From assembly GCF_002217435.1 (NCBI RefSeq), contig NZ_MUHF01000007.1, positions 156,950 through 220,949 on the forward strand: 64,000 nt of DNA, written 5' to 3'. The notes beneath the pieces are model-generated. The model made no database searches. It had not been told where the DNA came from and saw only the letters and a list, made by a program, of their open reading frames with translations. Shown here piece after piece: positions 43,960-52,314 of this stretch (position 1 is the stretch's first letter; every line of letters starts with the position of its first letter). This DNA comes from Flavobacterium reichenbachii (GTDB taxonomy: Bacteria > Bacteroidota > Bacteroidia > Flavobacteriales > Flavobacteriaceae). Both the position numbers and the translations under genes were made by a program.

Positions 43960-46155
43960 ATGAATTCAAACGAAATTGAAATACACAAGGAATTAAAGAA
44001 GTATTTCGGCTTTAGCCAATTTAAAGGTTTGCAAGAGCAAGTCATTACAAGTATCTTAGGTAAAACGAATACTTTCGTTATAATGCCTACAGGCGGCGGC
44101 AAGTCTCTTTGTTATCAATTACCCGCTTTAATTCAGGACGGAACAGCTATTGTTGTTTCTCCTTTGATTGCTTTGATGAAAAATCAGGTTGATGCAATTC
44201 GAAGCCTTTCTTCAGAAAACGGAATTGCACATGTACTGAATTCCTCGCTTACTAAAACCGAAATTGCCCAAGTTAAAAAAGATATCACTTCTGGATTGAC
44301 AAAGCTGTTGTATGTGGCGCCGGAATCTCTTACAAAAGAAGAATATGTGTTGTTTTTACAAAGTGTGCCTATTTCTTTTGTAGCCATTGACGAAGCGCAT
44401 TGTATATCAGAATGGGGTCATGATTTTAGGCCGGAATACAGGAACCTAAAAAATATAATAAAGCAATTAGGCCAAGTACCTATTATAGGTCTTACGGCAA
44501 CTGCAACTCCAAAAGTTCAGGAAGATATTCTTAAAAATCTGGATATGTCTGATGCTAATACTTTTAAGGCATCTTTTAACAGACCCAATTTATATTACGA
44601 AGTACGTACAAAAACTAAAAATATTGAATCGGATATTATTCGATTTATCAAGCAGCATAAAGGCAAATCTGGAATTATTTACTGCTTAAGCCGTAAAAAA
44701 GTAGAATCGATTGCCGAAGTTCTGCAGGTAAACGGAATCAGTGCCGTTCCTTATCATGCAGGATTAGATGCAAAAACACGAGCAAAACATCAGGATATGT
44801 TTTTGATGGAAGATGTAGATGTGGTGGTTGCAACAATCGCTTTCGGAATGGGAATTGACAAACCAGACGTTCGTTTTGTCATTCACCACGATATTCCAAA
44901 ATCATTAGAAAGTTATTATCAGGAAACCGGACGCGCAGGACGTGATGGCGGAGAAGGACATTGCCTGGCATATTACTCCTATAAAGATGTAGAAAAGCTG
45001 GAAAAATTCATGTCTGGCAAACCAGTTGCAGAACAGGAAATTGGTTTTGCACTGTTGCAGGAAGTTGTGGCTTACGCCGAAACCTCTATGTCGCGAAGAA
45101 AGTTCTTATTGCATTATTTTGGTGAAGAATTTGACAGCGAAACCGGAGAAGGAGCAGATATGGATGATAACGTTCGTAATCCTAAAAATAAAATTGAAGC
45201 GCAAGATCAAGTTGTTAAATTGCTTGAAATCGTTCGTGATACCAAACATATCTATAAGTCAAAAGAAATTGTGTTTACCTTAATCGGACGTATCAATGCC
45301 GTTATTAAAGCACATAAAACAGATATACAATCCTTTTTTGGTTCAGGTTCTGATCACGATGAAAAATACTGGATGGCTTTGCTGCGACAAGTTCTCGTAA
45401 CAGGTTATCTTTCAAAAGACATTGAGACTTACGGTGTTATAAAAATTACTCAGGAAGGTTTGGATTTTATTAAAAACCCAGTTTCCTTCATGATGTCTGA
45501 AGATCACGAATATAGTGATGCAGAAGACGACGCTATTGTTGCCAGTTCAAAATCTTCTGCAACTGCAGATGAAGTCTTGATGGGAATGCTTCGCGAACTG
45601 CGTAAAAAAGTAGCCAAAAAACTTGGAGTTCCTCCATTTGTCGTTTTTCAGGATCCTTCTCTTGAAGATATGGCATTAAAATATCCAATTACGCTACAGG
45701 AATTATACAATATTCATGGTGTTGGCGAGGGAAAAGCAAAAAAATACGGAGCAGATTTTGTTACACTAATCAGTCGTTATGTAGAAGATAATGATGTCAT
45801 TCGTCCAGATGATTTAGTCGTAAAATCTACAGGAGTAAACTCTGCAAATAAATTATATATCATTCAGAATATTGACAGGAAATTATCATTAAAAGATATC
45901 GCTTCTGCGAAAGGACTTTCGATGGATGCTCTGATCAAAGAAATGGAAATGATCGTATACGCAGGAACCAAATTAAATATTAAATATTGGGTTGATGATA
46001 TGCTTGATGATGATCAGCAAGAAGAAATTCACGATTATTTCATGGAATCTGAATCTGATAAAATCGAAGACGCACTAAAAGAATTTGACGGTGATTATGA
46101 TATTGATGAATTGCGTTTGATGCGTATTAAATTTATTAGTGAAGTAGCGAACTAA
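43960..46155 (+). CDS. recQ: ATP-dependent DNA helicase RecQ lacking zinc-site cysteines
   Basis: 731 aa. Helicase motifs: GKTNTFVIMPTGGGKSLCYQ (I), SFVAIDEAHCISEWGHDFRP (II and the aromatic-rich loop), GLTATATPKVQ (III), SGIIYCLSRKKVE (IV), VVVATIAFGMGIDKPDVRFV (V), YYQETGRAGRDGG (VI). The C-terminal part holds an HRDC domain (DEVLMGMLRELRKKVAKK, ~537-605) and an added ~100-residue tail. In the zinc-binding region the usual Cys...CxNCxxC is absent: TSMSRRKFLLHYFGEEFDS is followed by TGEGADMDDN without any Cys. It acts in recombination and fork repair. Convergent/divergent arrangement: it starts 86 bp from kdsD on the opposite strand. Confidence 0.93.
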   Translation: MNSNEIEIHKELKKYFGFSQFKGLQEQVITSILGKTNTFVIMPTGGGKSLCYQLPALIQDGTAIVVSPLIALMKNQVDAIRSLSSENGIAHVLNSSLTKTEIAQVKKDITSGLTKLLYVAPESLTKEEYVLFLQSVPISFVAIDEAHCISEWGHDFRPEYRNLKNIIKQLGQVPIIGLTATATPKVQEDILKNLDMSDANTFKASFNRPNLYYEVRTKTKNIESDIIRFIKQHKGKSGIIYCLSRKKVESIAEVLQVNGISAVPYHAGLDAKTRAKHQDMFLMEDVDVVVATIAFGMGIDKPDVRFVIHHDIPKSLESYYQETGRAGRDGGEGHCLAYYSYKDVEKLEKFMSGKPVAEQEIGFALLQEVVAYAETSMSRRKFLLHYFGEEFDSETGEGADMDDNVRNPKNKIEAQDQVVKLLEIVRDTKHIYKSKEIVFTLIGRINAVIKAHKTDIQSFFGSGSDHDEKYWMALLRQVLVTGYLSKDIETYGVIKITQEGLDFIKNPVSFMMSEDHEYSDAEDDAIVASSKSSATADEVLMGMLRELRKKVAKKLGVPPFVVFQDPSLEDMALKYPITLQELYNIHGVGEGKAKKYGADFVTLISRYVEDNDVIRPDDLVVKSTGVNSANKLYIIQNIDRKLSLKDIASAKGLSMDALIKEMEMIVYAGTKLNIKYWVDDMLDDDQQEEIHDYFMESESDKIEDALKEFDGDYDIDELRLMRIKFISEVAN

Positions 46156-46165
46156 AATTTTTTTT

Positions 46166-46921
46166 ATGAGATTTTCGAAAATCTATTTCATTTTAGCTTT
46201 TTTGATTTCAGTTAAATTATTTGCCACTGCTCAAGCTCCTGATTATTTGATAATCGGGAAGGATACTTTGTCAATTCAGTCGAATCCTTTACAAGAATAT
46301 TTTGAAGCACATCCAATACCGAAAAATTTAATTACTATAATCTCAAGTGGAAATTGGAGAGGTTATATTGCTTATTTTCAATTTTTGGATGGAAAATTAG
46401 TGGTCGAAAATATTTATAAAGAAGAGGCTAAAGAAAATGATAAAGCTCAGACAGATTTCGTTCTAACTTCAATTTATAAGGAAGTTTTTGGTGATAATAA
46501 AAATTTTGAATGTAATTTTTATTCAGGGCTTTTAATTTGTCCTTCCGGAAAAATGCTGCAGTATGTTCATATGGGGTATAGTTCTTTATTCGAAAATTAT
46601 ACATTAATAGAATTAAAAGACGGCATTAATATAAAATCTAAAAAAATTACCGGTGAAGAATTTATGGATTTTAAAAAGAAATATTTTAAATACTATAAAA
46701 AGACTGACGAATACAAACAAAAAGCAAAAGAATTTAAAGAAATGACGGCTGATCAAGATAAGGTTTTAAATGAATTGATGTCTGAAAAATCAAATAATAA
46801 TAAAGAAAATAAATATTTAAAACAGAAAGAAGCTGATTACAAAGCTGACAAACAAGTTGAATCTTTTATGTTTATTTTTTTAAACGATTACATGAAAACA
46901 ATTGAAATTCCCTTGAATTAA
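46166..46921 (+). CDS. Exported protein of unknown function
   Basis: 251 aa. A signal peptide (~1-23, FLISVKLFATAQA) is followed by a mixed alpha/beta domain and a Lys/Glu-rich probable helix (KYYKKTDEYKQKAKEFKEM to KYLKQKEADYKADKQ, ~175-235). One CysxxxxxxxCys-like pair (ECNFYSGLLIC) could form a disulphide. I do not recognise the family. It follows recQ by 10 bp and precedes another small exported protein by 4 bp, so it may be in the same transcript as both. Confidence 0.68.
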   Translation: MRFSKIYFILAFLISVKLFATAQAPDYLIIGKDTLSIQSNPLQEYFEAHPIPKNLITIISSGNWRGYIAYFQFLDGKLVVENIYKEEAKENDKAQTDFVLTSIYKEVFGDNKNFECNFYSGLLICPSGKMLQYVHMGYSSLFENYTLIELKDGINIKSKKITGEEFMDFKKKYFKYYKKTDEYKQKAKEFKEMTADQDKVLNELMSEKSNNNKENKYLKQKEADYKADKQVESFMFIFLNDYMKTIEIPLN

Positions 46922-46925
46922 TCCT

Positions 46926-47345
46926 ATGAAAAAAACATCATTATTATTTACATCACTTGGTCTTTTGGTATTGACAATGTTAATTTTTGGTTTTTCTACA
47001 GAAAAGAAAGAACAAGATTCTAAATTAATTGGAGTCTGGAAAGGTTTTGAAGTTGAAAAACAGATCGAAGGCGTAGAAAAACACTGGATCCAGCAAAGAT
47101 TTGAAAACGGAACATATGTAATTATGTTTACCACAAAAGAAGATTGTCAAATAGAAACCTTTACTGAAAAAGGGAAATGGTGGACAGAAAAAGGAAAGTT
47201 TTATGAGCTTTCTTCTACTGCAAAAGATCCTGAAGTGTATAGCTATGAAATGAAGAATGATGAAGTAGTAGAATTTAAAAGCATAAAACTTTCAGGAGAA
47301 AAAAAGGAAACCTACACATTCAGTGATTATAAAATTAGTTTTTAA
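46926..47345 (+). CDS. Small exported lipocalin-like protein, unknown function
   Basis: 139 aa. N-terminal hydrophobic segment (~5-23) works as a signal or anchor; no lipobox Cys is seen. The remainder (KLIGVWKGFEVEKQ, QRFENGTYVIMF, GKWWTEKGKFYELSS, YTFSDYKISF) has the strand pattern of small lipocalin-like domains common in Bacteroidota. The family is not identified with confidence. It lies 4 bp after the previous gene and is followed by a terminator. Confidence 0.68.
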   Translation: MKKTSLLFTSLGLLVLTMLIFGFSTEKKEQDSKLIGVWKGFEVEKQIEGVEKHWIQQRFENGTYVIMFTTKEDCQIETFTEKGKWWTEKGKFYELSSTAKDPEVYSYEMKNDEVVEFKSIKLSGEKKETYTFSDYKISF

Positions 47346-47384
47346 TTTTATTTCAAAAAAAAACGAATCTCGAATTATCGGGAT

Positions 47385-47433
47385 AAATTCCAAATTCCAG
47401 ACAACATAGTCACTTGGAATGTGGAATTTTTTT
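47385..47433 (+). terminator. Rho-independent terminator
   Basis: AAATTCCAAATTCCA (47385-47399) pairs with TGGAATGTGGAATTT (47415-47429) with one mismatch and is followed by a T tract. It ends the transcript coming from recQ or the two small exported proteins. Confidence 0.65.
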
Positions 47434-47441
47434 ATTGAATT

Positions 47442-47681
47442 TTATCCTTCGTACAACTCTCCTCGATGTGGTTTTAAAGCATCTCTTACCGAAATCATAT
47501 TTTCATCGGTGACAACCATAAAAGCAATCGCGTGCATTTCGTTTATGATTTTGTATCCCGTAATATTTAATGGTAATTTTTCGATTGCAATATATTCTTT
47601 TAAATGAATTTCATGATGTTCGGCTGTTTTTTCAGAAGCCGGACCGCGAAAATCCCAAATCAGTTTTATTTTTCTAGACAT
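47442..47681 (-). CDS. Conserved small protein of unknown function
   Basis: 79 aa. A compact sequence: KIKLIWDFRGPASEKTAEHH, EIHLKEYIAIEKLPLNITGY, IAFMVVTDENMISVRDALKP. This looks like a small ferredoxin-like alpha/beta protein with two His near residue 22, and I recall similar stand-alone proteins in flavobacteria without an assigned role. An overlapping frame on the + strand exists but has a composition unlike real proteins here. No promoter was identified; repeats lie just upstream. Confidence 0.68.
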   Translation of the reverse strand: MSRKIKLIWDFRGPASEKTAEHHEIHLKEYIAIEKLPLNITGYKIINEMHAIAFMVVTDENMISVRDALKPHRGELYEG

Positions 47682-47690
47682 TTTTTTTAA

Positions 47691-47726
47691 GGTGCAAAGG
47701 TTCAGAGAGGCAAAGGTACAAAGGTT
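47691..47726. repeat. Short GCAAAGGT-type repeat cluster
   Basis: GGTGCAAAGG, GGCAAAGG and TACAAAGGTT follow one another with short spacers (units GCAAAGG/GGCAAAGG/ACAAAGG). Such G-rich CAAAGG tracts are frequent in flavobacterial intergenic DNA; function unknown. Confidence 0.5.
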
Positions 47727-47775
47727 AGTTTGAAATTGGATTTAATATTAAACAAGTAATTTCAATTCAAAGTGT

Positions 47776-47783
47776 TATTTTTG
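47776..47783 (+). promoter_or_regulatory. Candidate -7 box for the first DUF5362 gene
   Basis: TATTTTTG matches TAnnTTTG. The transcript would start near 47790, downstream of a possible GTG start at 47772, so the ATG at 47814 is the likelier start. Confidence 0.45.
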
Positions 47784-47813
47784 CAGAATATTTTGTTTCT
47801 TAAAAATTCTGCA

Positions 47814-48236
47814 ATGGAAGAGAATTCAGTTTCTTGTAATTTACAATTTACCGATTTAGCCAAAAGTCATTTAAAGGCGGTTAGTAAATGGGTTTCTATA
47901 ATTTCAATAATTGGATTAACTGTAATAATTATTGCAATTATTACTTCAGTATATGACTATATTGTAATTTCAAAAATAGATGATGTCCCTTCAGGAGGTG
48001 GTGTAGGTTATTTTATGATTTCGTTTATGACCTATTTTCTCTTCTTGGCGAGTGTTTTTTGTTTTTTACCAATGTATTTTTTGTATAAATTTTCTTCATG
48101 TCTTAAGATGGCTCTTGAAAATGATGATTCAGATTCATTGGAAATTTCATTTAGATATTTAAAATTTCATTATATATCAATAGGGGTTTTGCCACTATGT
48201 ATTTTTGTATATTTTTTAGTGGTTAGCATCTTTTAA
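47814..48236 (+). CDS. DUF5362-type membrane protein (paralogue of the gene near 58.8 kb)
   Basis: 140 aa from the chosen ATG. Three hydrophobic segments (~22-45, ~68-95, ~118-138) with a Gly-rich loop after the first (VPSGGGVGYF). It parallels the second DUF5362-type protein in this window: EENSV start, LAKSHLKAVSKW, FLPMYFLYKFSS and SFRYLKFHYISIGVL. A GTG start 42 bases upstream would lie before the promoter box and is rejected. Function unknown; inner-membrane location inferred. Confidence 0.75.
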   Translation: MEENSVSCNLQFTDLAKSHLKAVSKWVSIISIIGLTVIIIAIITSVYDYIVISKIDDVPSGGGVGYFMISFMTYFLFLASVFCFLPMYFLYKFSSCLKMALENDDSDSLEISFRYLKFHYISIGVLPLCIFVYFLVVSIF

Positions 48237-48260
48237 TAATACTATTACCTTTCAATCAAA

Positions 48261-49820
48261 ATGCCAAGAGAACTTTTACTTCAGGTAACGCCGGAAATTG
48301 CATCAAACGAATTGCTGCTAAAAGACTATTTGTCTAAACAAATCAAAGTTTCTCTACAAGAAATTCAACATATTACTATTTTAAAACGTTCAATTGATGC
48401 GCGCCAGAAAGCAATCAAAATCAATCTGAAAGTTATTATATATTTAAAAGGAGAACCGTTTCAGGAAATTAAAATCGAACTTCCTGTTTATAAAGACGTT
48501 TCTAATTCTCAAGAAGTAATTGTAGTTGGAGCAGGTCCGGCAGGACTTTTTGCTGCGCTGCAATTGATAGAATTAGGTTTAAAGCCAATTGTATTAGAAC
48601 GTGGAAAAGATGTTAGAGGACGCCGACGCGATTTAAAAGCAATCAATGTCGAGCATATTGTAAACGAAGATTCTAATTATTGTTTTGGCGAAGGAGGAGC
48701 AGGAACGTATTCTGACGGAAAATTATATACGCGTTCTAAAAAGCGCGGCGATGTAACTCGTATTTTAGAACTTTTGGTCGCTTTTGGAGCTTCAGAAGAT
48801 ATTTTGGTAGAAGCACATCCGCATATTGGAACTAATAAACTGCCAAAAATTATTGAAGATATTCGAAACAAAATCATAGAATTTGGCGGTAAGGTTTTGT
48901 TTGATACACGAGTAACCGATATCCTTGTGAAGAATAATGAAGTGGAAGGAATTGTAACTCAAAATGGGGATAAGATCCTTGCAAATAAACTCATCTTAGC
49001 AACTGGACATTCAGCGCGTGATATTTTTGAATTATTAGATAGAAAGAAAATTTTAATCGAAGCTAAACCTTTTGCTTTAGGAGTTCGTGCCGAGCATTCG
49101 CAGGAATTAATAGATAGTATTCAGTACAGCTGTGATTATCGCGGCGAATATTTACCTCCGGCACCTTATTCTATTGTAAAACAAGTTAACGGCCGTGGTA
49201 TGTATTCATTCTGTATGTGTCCTGGAGGTGTAATTGCACCTTGCGCCACAAGTCCGGGTGAAGTGGTTACAAACGGCTGGTCACCATCTAAAAGGGATCA
49301 GGCAACAGCAAATTCCGGAATTGTAATCGAATTAAAATTAGAAGATTTTAAACCTTTTGCAAAATTTGGCGCTTTGGCCGGAATGGAATTTCAAAAAAGT
49401 ATTGAACAAAAAGCATGGCATTTGGCTGGACAAACTCAAAAAGTTCCGGCTCAAAGAATGATCGATTTTACCCAAAATAAGGTTTCTGCCGATATTCCTA
49501 AAACTTCTTACGTTCCGGGAACTACTTCGGTAGAAATGGGGCAGGTTTTTCCGGGATTTTTATCGCAGATTTTACGCGAAGGTTTTAAAGAATTTGGTAA
49601 ATCAATGCGTGGTTATTTGACAAACGAAGCGATTTTGCATGCGCCAGAAAGCAGAACTTCATCGCCTGTTAGAATTCCGAGAGATCCTATAACGTACGAG
49701 CATTTGCAGATAAAAGGTTTGTATCCGTGTGGAGAAGGAGCGGGATACGCGGGCGGAATTATTTCTGCAGCGATAGACGGCGAAAAATGTGCTTTGATGA
49801 TTGCCGATACTTTAAAATAA
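48261..49820 (+). CDS. FAD-dependent oxidoreductase (COG2509-type dehydrogenase)
   Basis: 519 aa, cytoplasmic. The N-terminal ~85 residues form a small domain (LKRSIDARQKAIKINLKV) found before the FAD fold in this family. FAD binding: VIVVGAGPAGLFAALQLIEL (~92-111), then LERGKDVRGRRRD. Later landmarks are CFGEGGAGTYSDGKLYTRS, ILATGHSARDIFELL, YSFCMCPGGVIAPCATSPGE (Cys cluster) and PCGEGAGYAGGIISAAIDG near the C-terminus. Homologues are widespread but their substrate is not established. The 519-aa length is typical. Confidence 0.87.
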   Translation: MPRELLLQVTPEIASNELLLKDYLSKQIKVSLQEIQHITILKRSIDARQKAIKINLKVIIYLKGEPFQEIKIELPVYKDVSNSQEVIVVGAGPAGLFAALQLIELGLKPIVLERGKDVRGRRRDLKAINVEHIVNEDSNYCFGEGGAGTYSDGKLYTRSKKRGDVTRILELLVAFGASEDILVEAHPHIGTNKLPKIIEDIRNKIIEFGGKVLFDTRVTDILVKNNEVEGIVTQNGDKILANKLILATGHSARDIFELLDRKKILIEAKPFALGVRAEHSQELIDSIQYSCDYRGEYLPPAPYSIVKQVNGRGMYSFCMCPGGVIAPCATSPGEVVTNGWSPSKRDQATANSGIVIELKLEDFKPFAKFGALAGMEFQKSIEQKAWHLAGQTQKVPAQRMIDFTQNKVSADIPKTSYVPGTTSVEMGQVFPGFLSQILREGFKEFGKSMRGYLTNEAILHAPESRTSSPVRIPRDPITYEHLQIKGLYPCGEGAGYAGGIISAAIDGEKCALMIADTLK

Positions 49821-49894
49821 TTTTGCCGTAATACTTTGTTATAATATGTTTCGTTTTAACTTTGGTTAAAGATCTAATTGTAACGATTAATAAA

Positions 49895-50983
49895 ATGGCA
49901 AACTTTTTTTCAAATTTATTTAATAGAAATAATGACCCTAAATCGATAATTTCCTTTGATGTTATCGATCCCATTTATGCGTATTTGTATAATGAAGAAG
50001 GGAGTGTTGAATTAAAAATCAAAGGTATTCAGGAAACTGTTTTGGTGAATTTGTATTCATTTCCAACTTCTTTGGATCATGAAGAAGGAAGAGCCGAAAT
50101 TGAAAAAGCCGGTTTTAAAAATGCGTACGAAGTTTTAAATGAACTTTATAAAAAAGTTGATATTGGTGTTGTTTCTGAAGAAATAATGCAGCAGGAATTA
50201 GAATTTGATTTCATACATATTCAATTTTATTCTCAGCCAAGTGCAGAGATGAAAAAGTATTTTAATAAGGTTTTAAATAACTTTATTATCTTGTTTTGCT
50301 GTACCAATAGCTTAGAAATAAACGACTTTAAGATTTTATATACAGGCAGTCATTTTATAGATTATACAAAAGGACTTTTAGATTCGGAAAAGCTGGATGT
50401 GAATACACCTAAAAATGAAACTCAGGAAATCGGGATCAAAGATTTTAAAACTGTTTTGCAGGGAATGTGCCAGTACATGAATATTGAAATTCCGGAAAGT
50501 GTAGAACTGCCTTCATCAGAAAATTTATTAGAAAGTGAAGAAGTGACAGAAAGTACTTTTGAGGAATTTGTCAAATTGGTTTCAAGAGGAAGCATTGAGG
50601 AAAAAGACCTTAAAAAACAAACTAAAAAGCTTTTTAAGAATTATAAAAAGGAAGCAAAAGAATATTACAGTATTGTAGAGGATCATTTTGCATTTTTTGA
50701 AAGTATAGATTCCTGGAACAGCGATTGGAAATTTGATCCCGAAGATGCGATATATTTTATTTCTTATATGCTGGGTGAAGATTTTACATTTGATTATCCT
50801 GAAGAAACCTATAGTCATAATCTGTTTCCATATATTCAATCTGAATTAGAAAAATTGAATTTGGAATTATTAACTTATGATACGCAAGGAGATAATTATT
50901 TGTTTTTTGTTGCAAATAAAGAGGATGTTGAAAGAATTTTAGAATTGTCAGAATTAACGAAGATTGAAGTTAATCAGTTGTAA
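49895..50983 (+). CDS. Protein of unknown function, possibly with a DUF6630-like C-terminal domain
   Basis: 362 aa from ATG (a TTG 33 bases upstream is possible; MANFFSNLFNR is the likelier N-terminus). Acidic, no signal peptide or membrane segment. The N-terminal half (ISFDVIDPIYAYLYNEEGS) looks like a globular domain; the C-terminal half contains SIDSWNSDWKFDPEDAIYFI and LLTYDTQGDNYLFFVANKED, which remind me of DUF6630 proteins, though this is from memory and not secure. Downstream is a probable structured RNA. Confidence 0.66.
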   Translation: MANFFSNLFNRNNDPKSIISFDVIDPIYAYLYNEEGSVELKIKGIQETVLVNLYSFPTSLDHEEGRAEIEKAGFKNAYEVLNELYKKVDIGVVSEEIMQQELEFDFIHIQFYSQPSAEMKKYFNKVLNNFIILFCCTNSLEINDFKILYTGSHFIDYTKGLLDSEKLDVNTPKNETQEIGIKDFKTVLQGMCQYMNIEIPESVELPSSENLLESEEVTESTFEEFVKLVSRGSIEEKDLKKQTKKLFKNYKKEAKEYYSIVEDHFAFFESIDSWNSDWKFDPEDAIYFISYMLGEDFTFDYPEETYSHNLFPYIQSELEKLNLELLTYDTQGDNYLFFVANKEDVERILELSELTKIEVNQL

Positions 50984-51046
50984 TTTAATTTGTTTTGTTT
51001 ATAATCTTGTTAGCACTGCTTGTGCTTCTGAAAACTGATTACTGTT

Positions 51047-51165
51047 TCTGCGTGAGGGATAGGAGCAGGCTACCGAAGTAGCGCGGATAGCCCGACAGCA
51101 ATATAAAAAGGGGCGACTAAGCGGTTTGCATAGTCAGCCCCTTTTTATATTGGTGGCACGCCCAA
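51047..51165 (+). ncRNA. Candidate structured RNA (Flavo-1-like motif)
   Basis: Between two convergent genes. An outer helix GCGTG (51050-51054) with CACGC (51157-51161) encloses a hairpin GCTA-CCGAAG-TAGC (51069-51082), the block GCGCGGATAGCCCGAC (51081-51096), and a long hairpin of 15 perfect base pairs (51100-51114 with 51137-51151) topped by GACTA/TAGTC (51115-51119, 51131-51135). The paired words GTGAGGGATAG and GCGGATAGCCCGAC recur in flavobacterial intergenic DNA as I remember, and the layout fits the Flavo-1 motif of Rfam; that name is a recollection. It could also serve as a 3'-end structure for the + gene. Confidence 0.6.
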
Positions 51166-51173
51166 ATTATTAT

Positions 51174-52133
51174 TTACGGAATTAGAATAATCTTTCCGGT
51201 ACTTTTTCGGCTTTCTAAATAATCGTGCGCCAGTTTTCCTTCTGATAACTTGAAAGTAGTGGGTTCTGAAAGTTTTATTTTACCTTCAATAATCCAATTG
51301 AATAATTGAGTTGCTCTTTTAATTCTTTCTTCTTTAGAATTTAAATAACTCCATAAATCACCTCCGGTTAAAGTTTTAGAACCATCCATGAGCATTCTTG
51401 GATCTACAGGCGCTGGATCACCGCCCGCCATTCCGAAGAAAACAACTTGACCGCATTCTTTTGTGACTTCGAAGCTTTCTGCCAATGTGCTGCCAATACT
51501 GTCATAAACAACATCTGCACCTTTTGGAATTATATTAAAAACTTGCGATTTCCAATCTTCATTATATAAGAAAACATGATCAGCGCCCTGTTCAAGAGCT
51601 ATTTTAGCTTTGTCTGAAGATGAGGTCAAACCAATAACACTGGCTCCTAAAAGTTTGCTGATTTGAGTTAAGATCTGTCCAACTCCGCCGGCAGCGGCGT
51701 GAATTATTACAGTTTCACCTTTTGCTGTTTTATGGCTGTCTGTCGCTAAATAATGCGCTGTTAAACCTTGAAGTAAAACAGCAGCAGCGGTTTCAAAAGA
51801 AATCGTTTCCGGCAAAGGAAGAATGTGATTTACATTTACAGCAACTAGTTCTGCATTTGCAAAAGGCGCATCGGCAAAGGCCACGCGATCGCCAACTTTA
51901 TATTCGGGATTATTGTTAGTGTTAACCACAATTCCCGCACCTTCGTAACCGGCAATAAAAGGCGGATTTCCTTTTAAATGGTAATTTCCTTTTCGTCTGT
52001 AAACATCGGCAAAATTTAAACCAACGGCTTTCATTTCGACTAAAATTTCATCACTCTTTAATTGAGGGTCCGGAATTTCGATATATTCTAAAACATCTGA
52101 ATCTCCAAAAGAGGAAAAGGTAAGTGCTTTCAT
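51174..52133 (-). CDS. NADPH:quinone oxidoreductase-like zinc-independent medium-chain dehydrogenase
   Basis: 319 aa. MDR fold of the QOR group: KALTFSSFGDSDVLEYIEIP start, VGLNFADVYRRKGNY, FIAGYEGAGIVV, HAAAGGVGQILTQISKLLG (NADPH loop) and VDPRMLMDGSKTLTGGDLW. The Cys ligands for catalytic and structural zinc of alcohol dehydrogenases are absent, which is normal for QOR. It probably reduces quinones or enals with NADPH in the cytoplasm. Converges on the structured RNA region. Confidence 0.9.
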   Translation of the reverse strand: MKALTFSSFGDSDVLEYIEIPDPQLKSDEILVEMKAVGLNFADVYRRKGNYHLKGNPPFIAGYEGAGIVVNTNNNPEYKVGDRVAFADAPFANAELVAVNVNHILPLPETISFETAAAVLLQGLTAHYLATDSHKTAKGETVIIHAAAGGVGQILTQISKLLGASVIGLTSSSDKAKIALEQGADHVFLYNEDWKSQVFNIIPKGADVVYDSIGSTLAESFEVTKECGQVVFFGMAGGDPAPVDPRMLMDGSKTLTGGDLWSYLNSKEERIKRATQLFNWIIEGKIKLSEPTTFKLSEGKLAHDYLESRKSTGKIILIP

Positions 52134-52183
52134 TTCTTTAAGTTTATAATTTTTACAACTACTGATTAATAATTTTTTTAGTT

Positions 52184-52280
52184 AGAGTTTCTTTTAGCCA
52201 CAGATTAAAATGATTTTAAATCTGGATAGTTCGCCACGAATTAATTAGTGTAGATTTGTGAAATCCGTGGCAAAAACTCT
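52184..52280. repeat. Palindromic intergenic repeat (GCCACAGATT ... AATCCGTGGC)
   Basis: Left arm AGAGTTT-N6-GCCACAGATT (52184-52206) is mirrored by AATCCGTGGC-N2-AAACTCT (52262-52280), with one mismatch in the 10-bp core. Between them are smaller palindromes (CAGATT...AATCTG, CACGAATT). I recall this wording from many flavobacterial intergenic regions. Nothing coding is seen in 52134-52314. Confidence 0.65.
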
Positions 52281-52314
52281 TTTTATCCTTAAACTTGTGG
52301 GTAAAAATATAAAA

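Noticed and set aside
47419..47607. 62-codon + strand frame overlapping the 79-aa protein
   Set aside because: Begins inside the terminator hairpin of the upstream gene and has an unlikely composition; the minus frame looks like a genuine protein.
47691..47726. CRISPR-like repeats (CAAAGG units)
   Set aside because: Units are under 12 bases with spacers of a few bases, and no cas genes are near.
47772..47813. GTG-initiated extension of the first DUF5362 gene
   Set aside because: It covers a TATTTTTG promoter box and the paralogue starts at the equivalent ME[DE]NSV.
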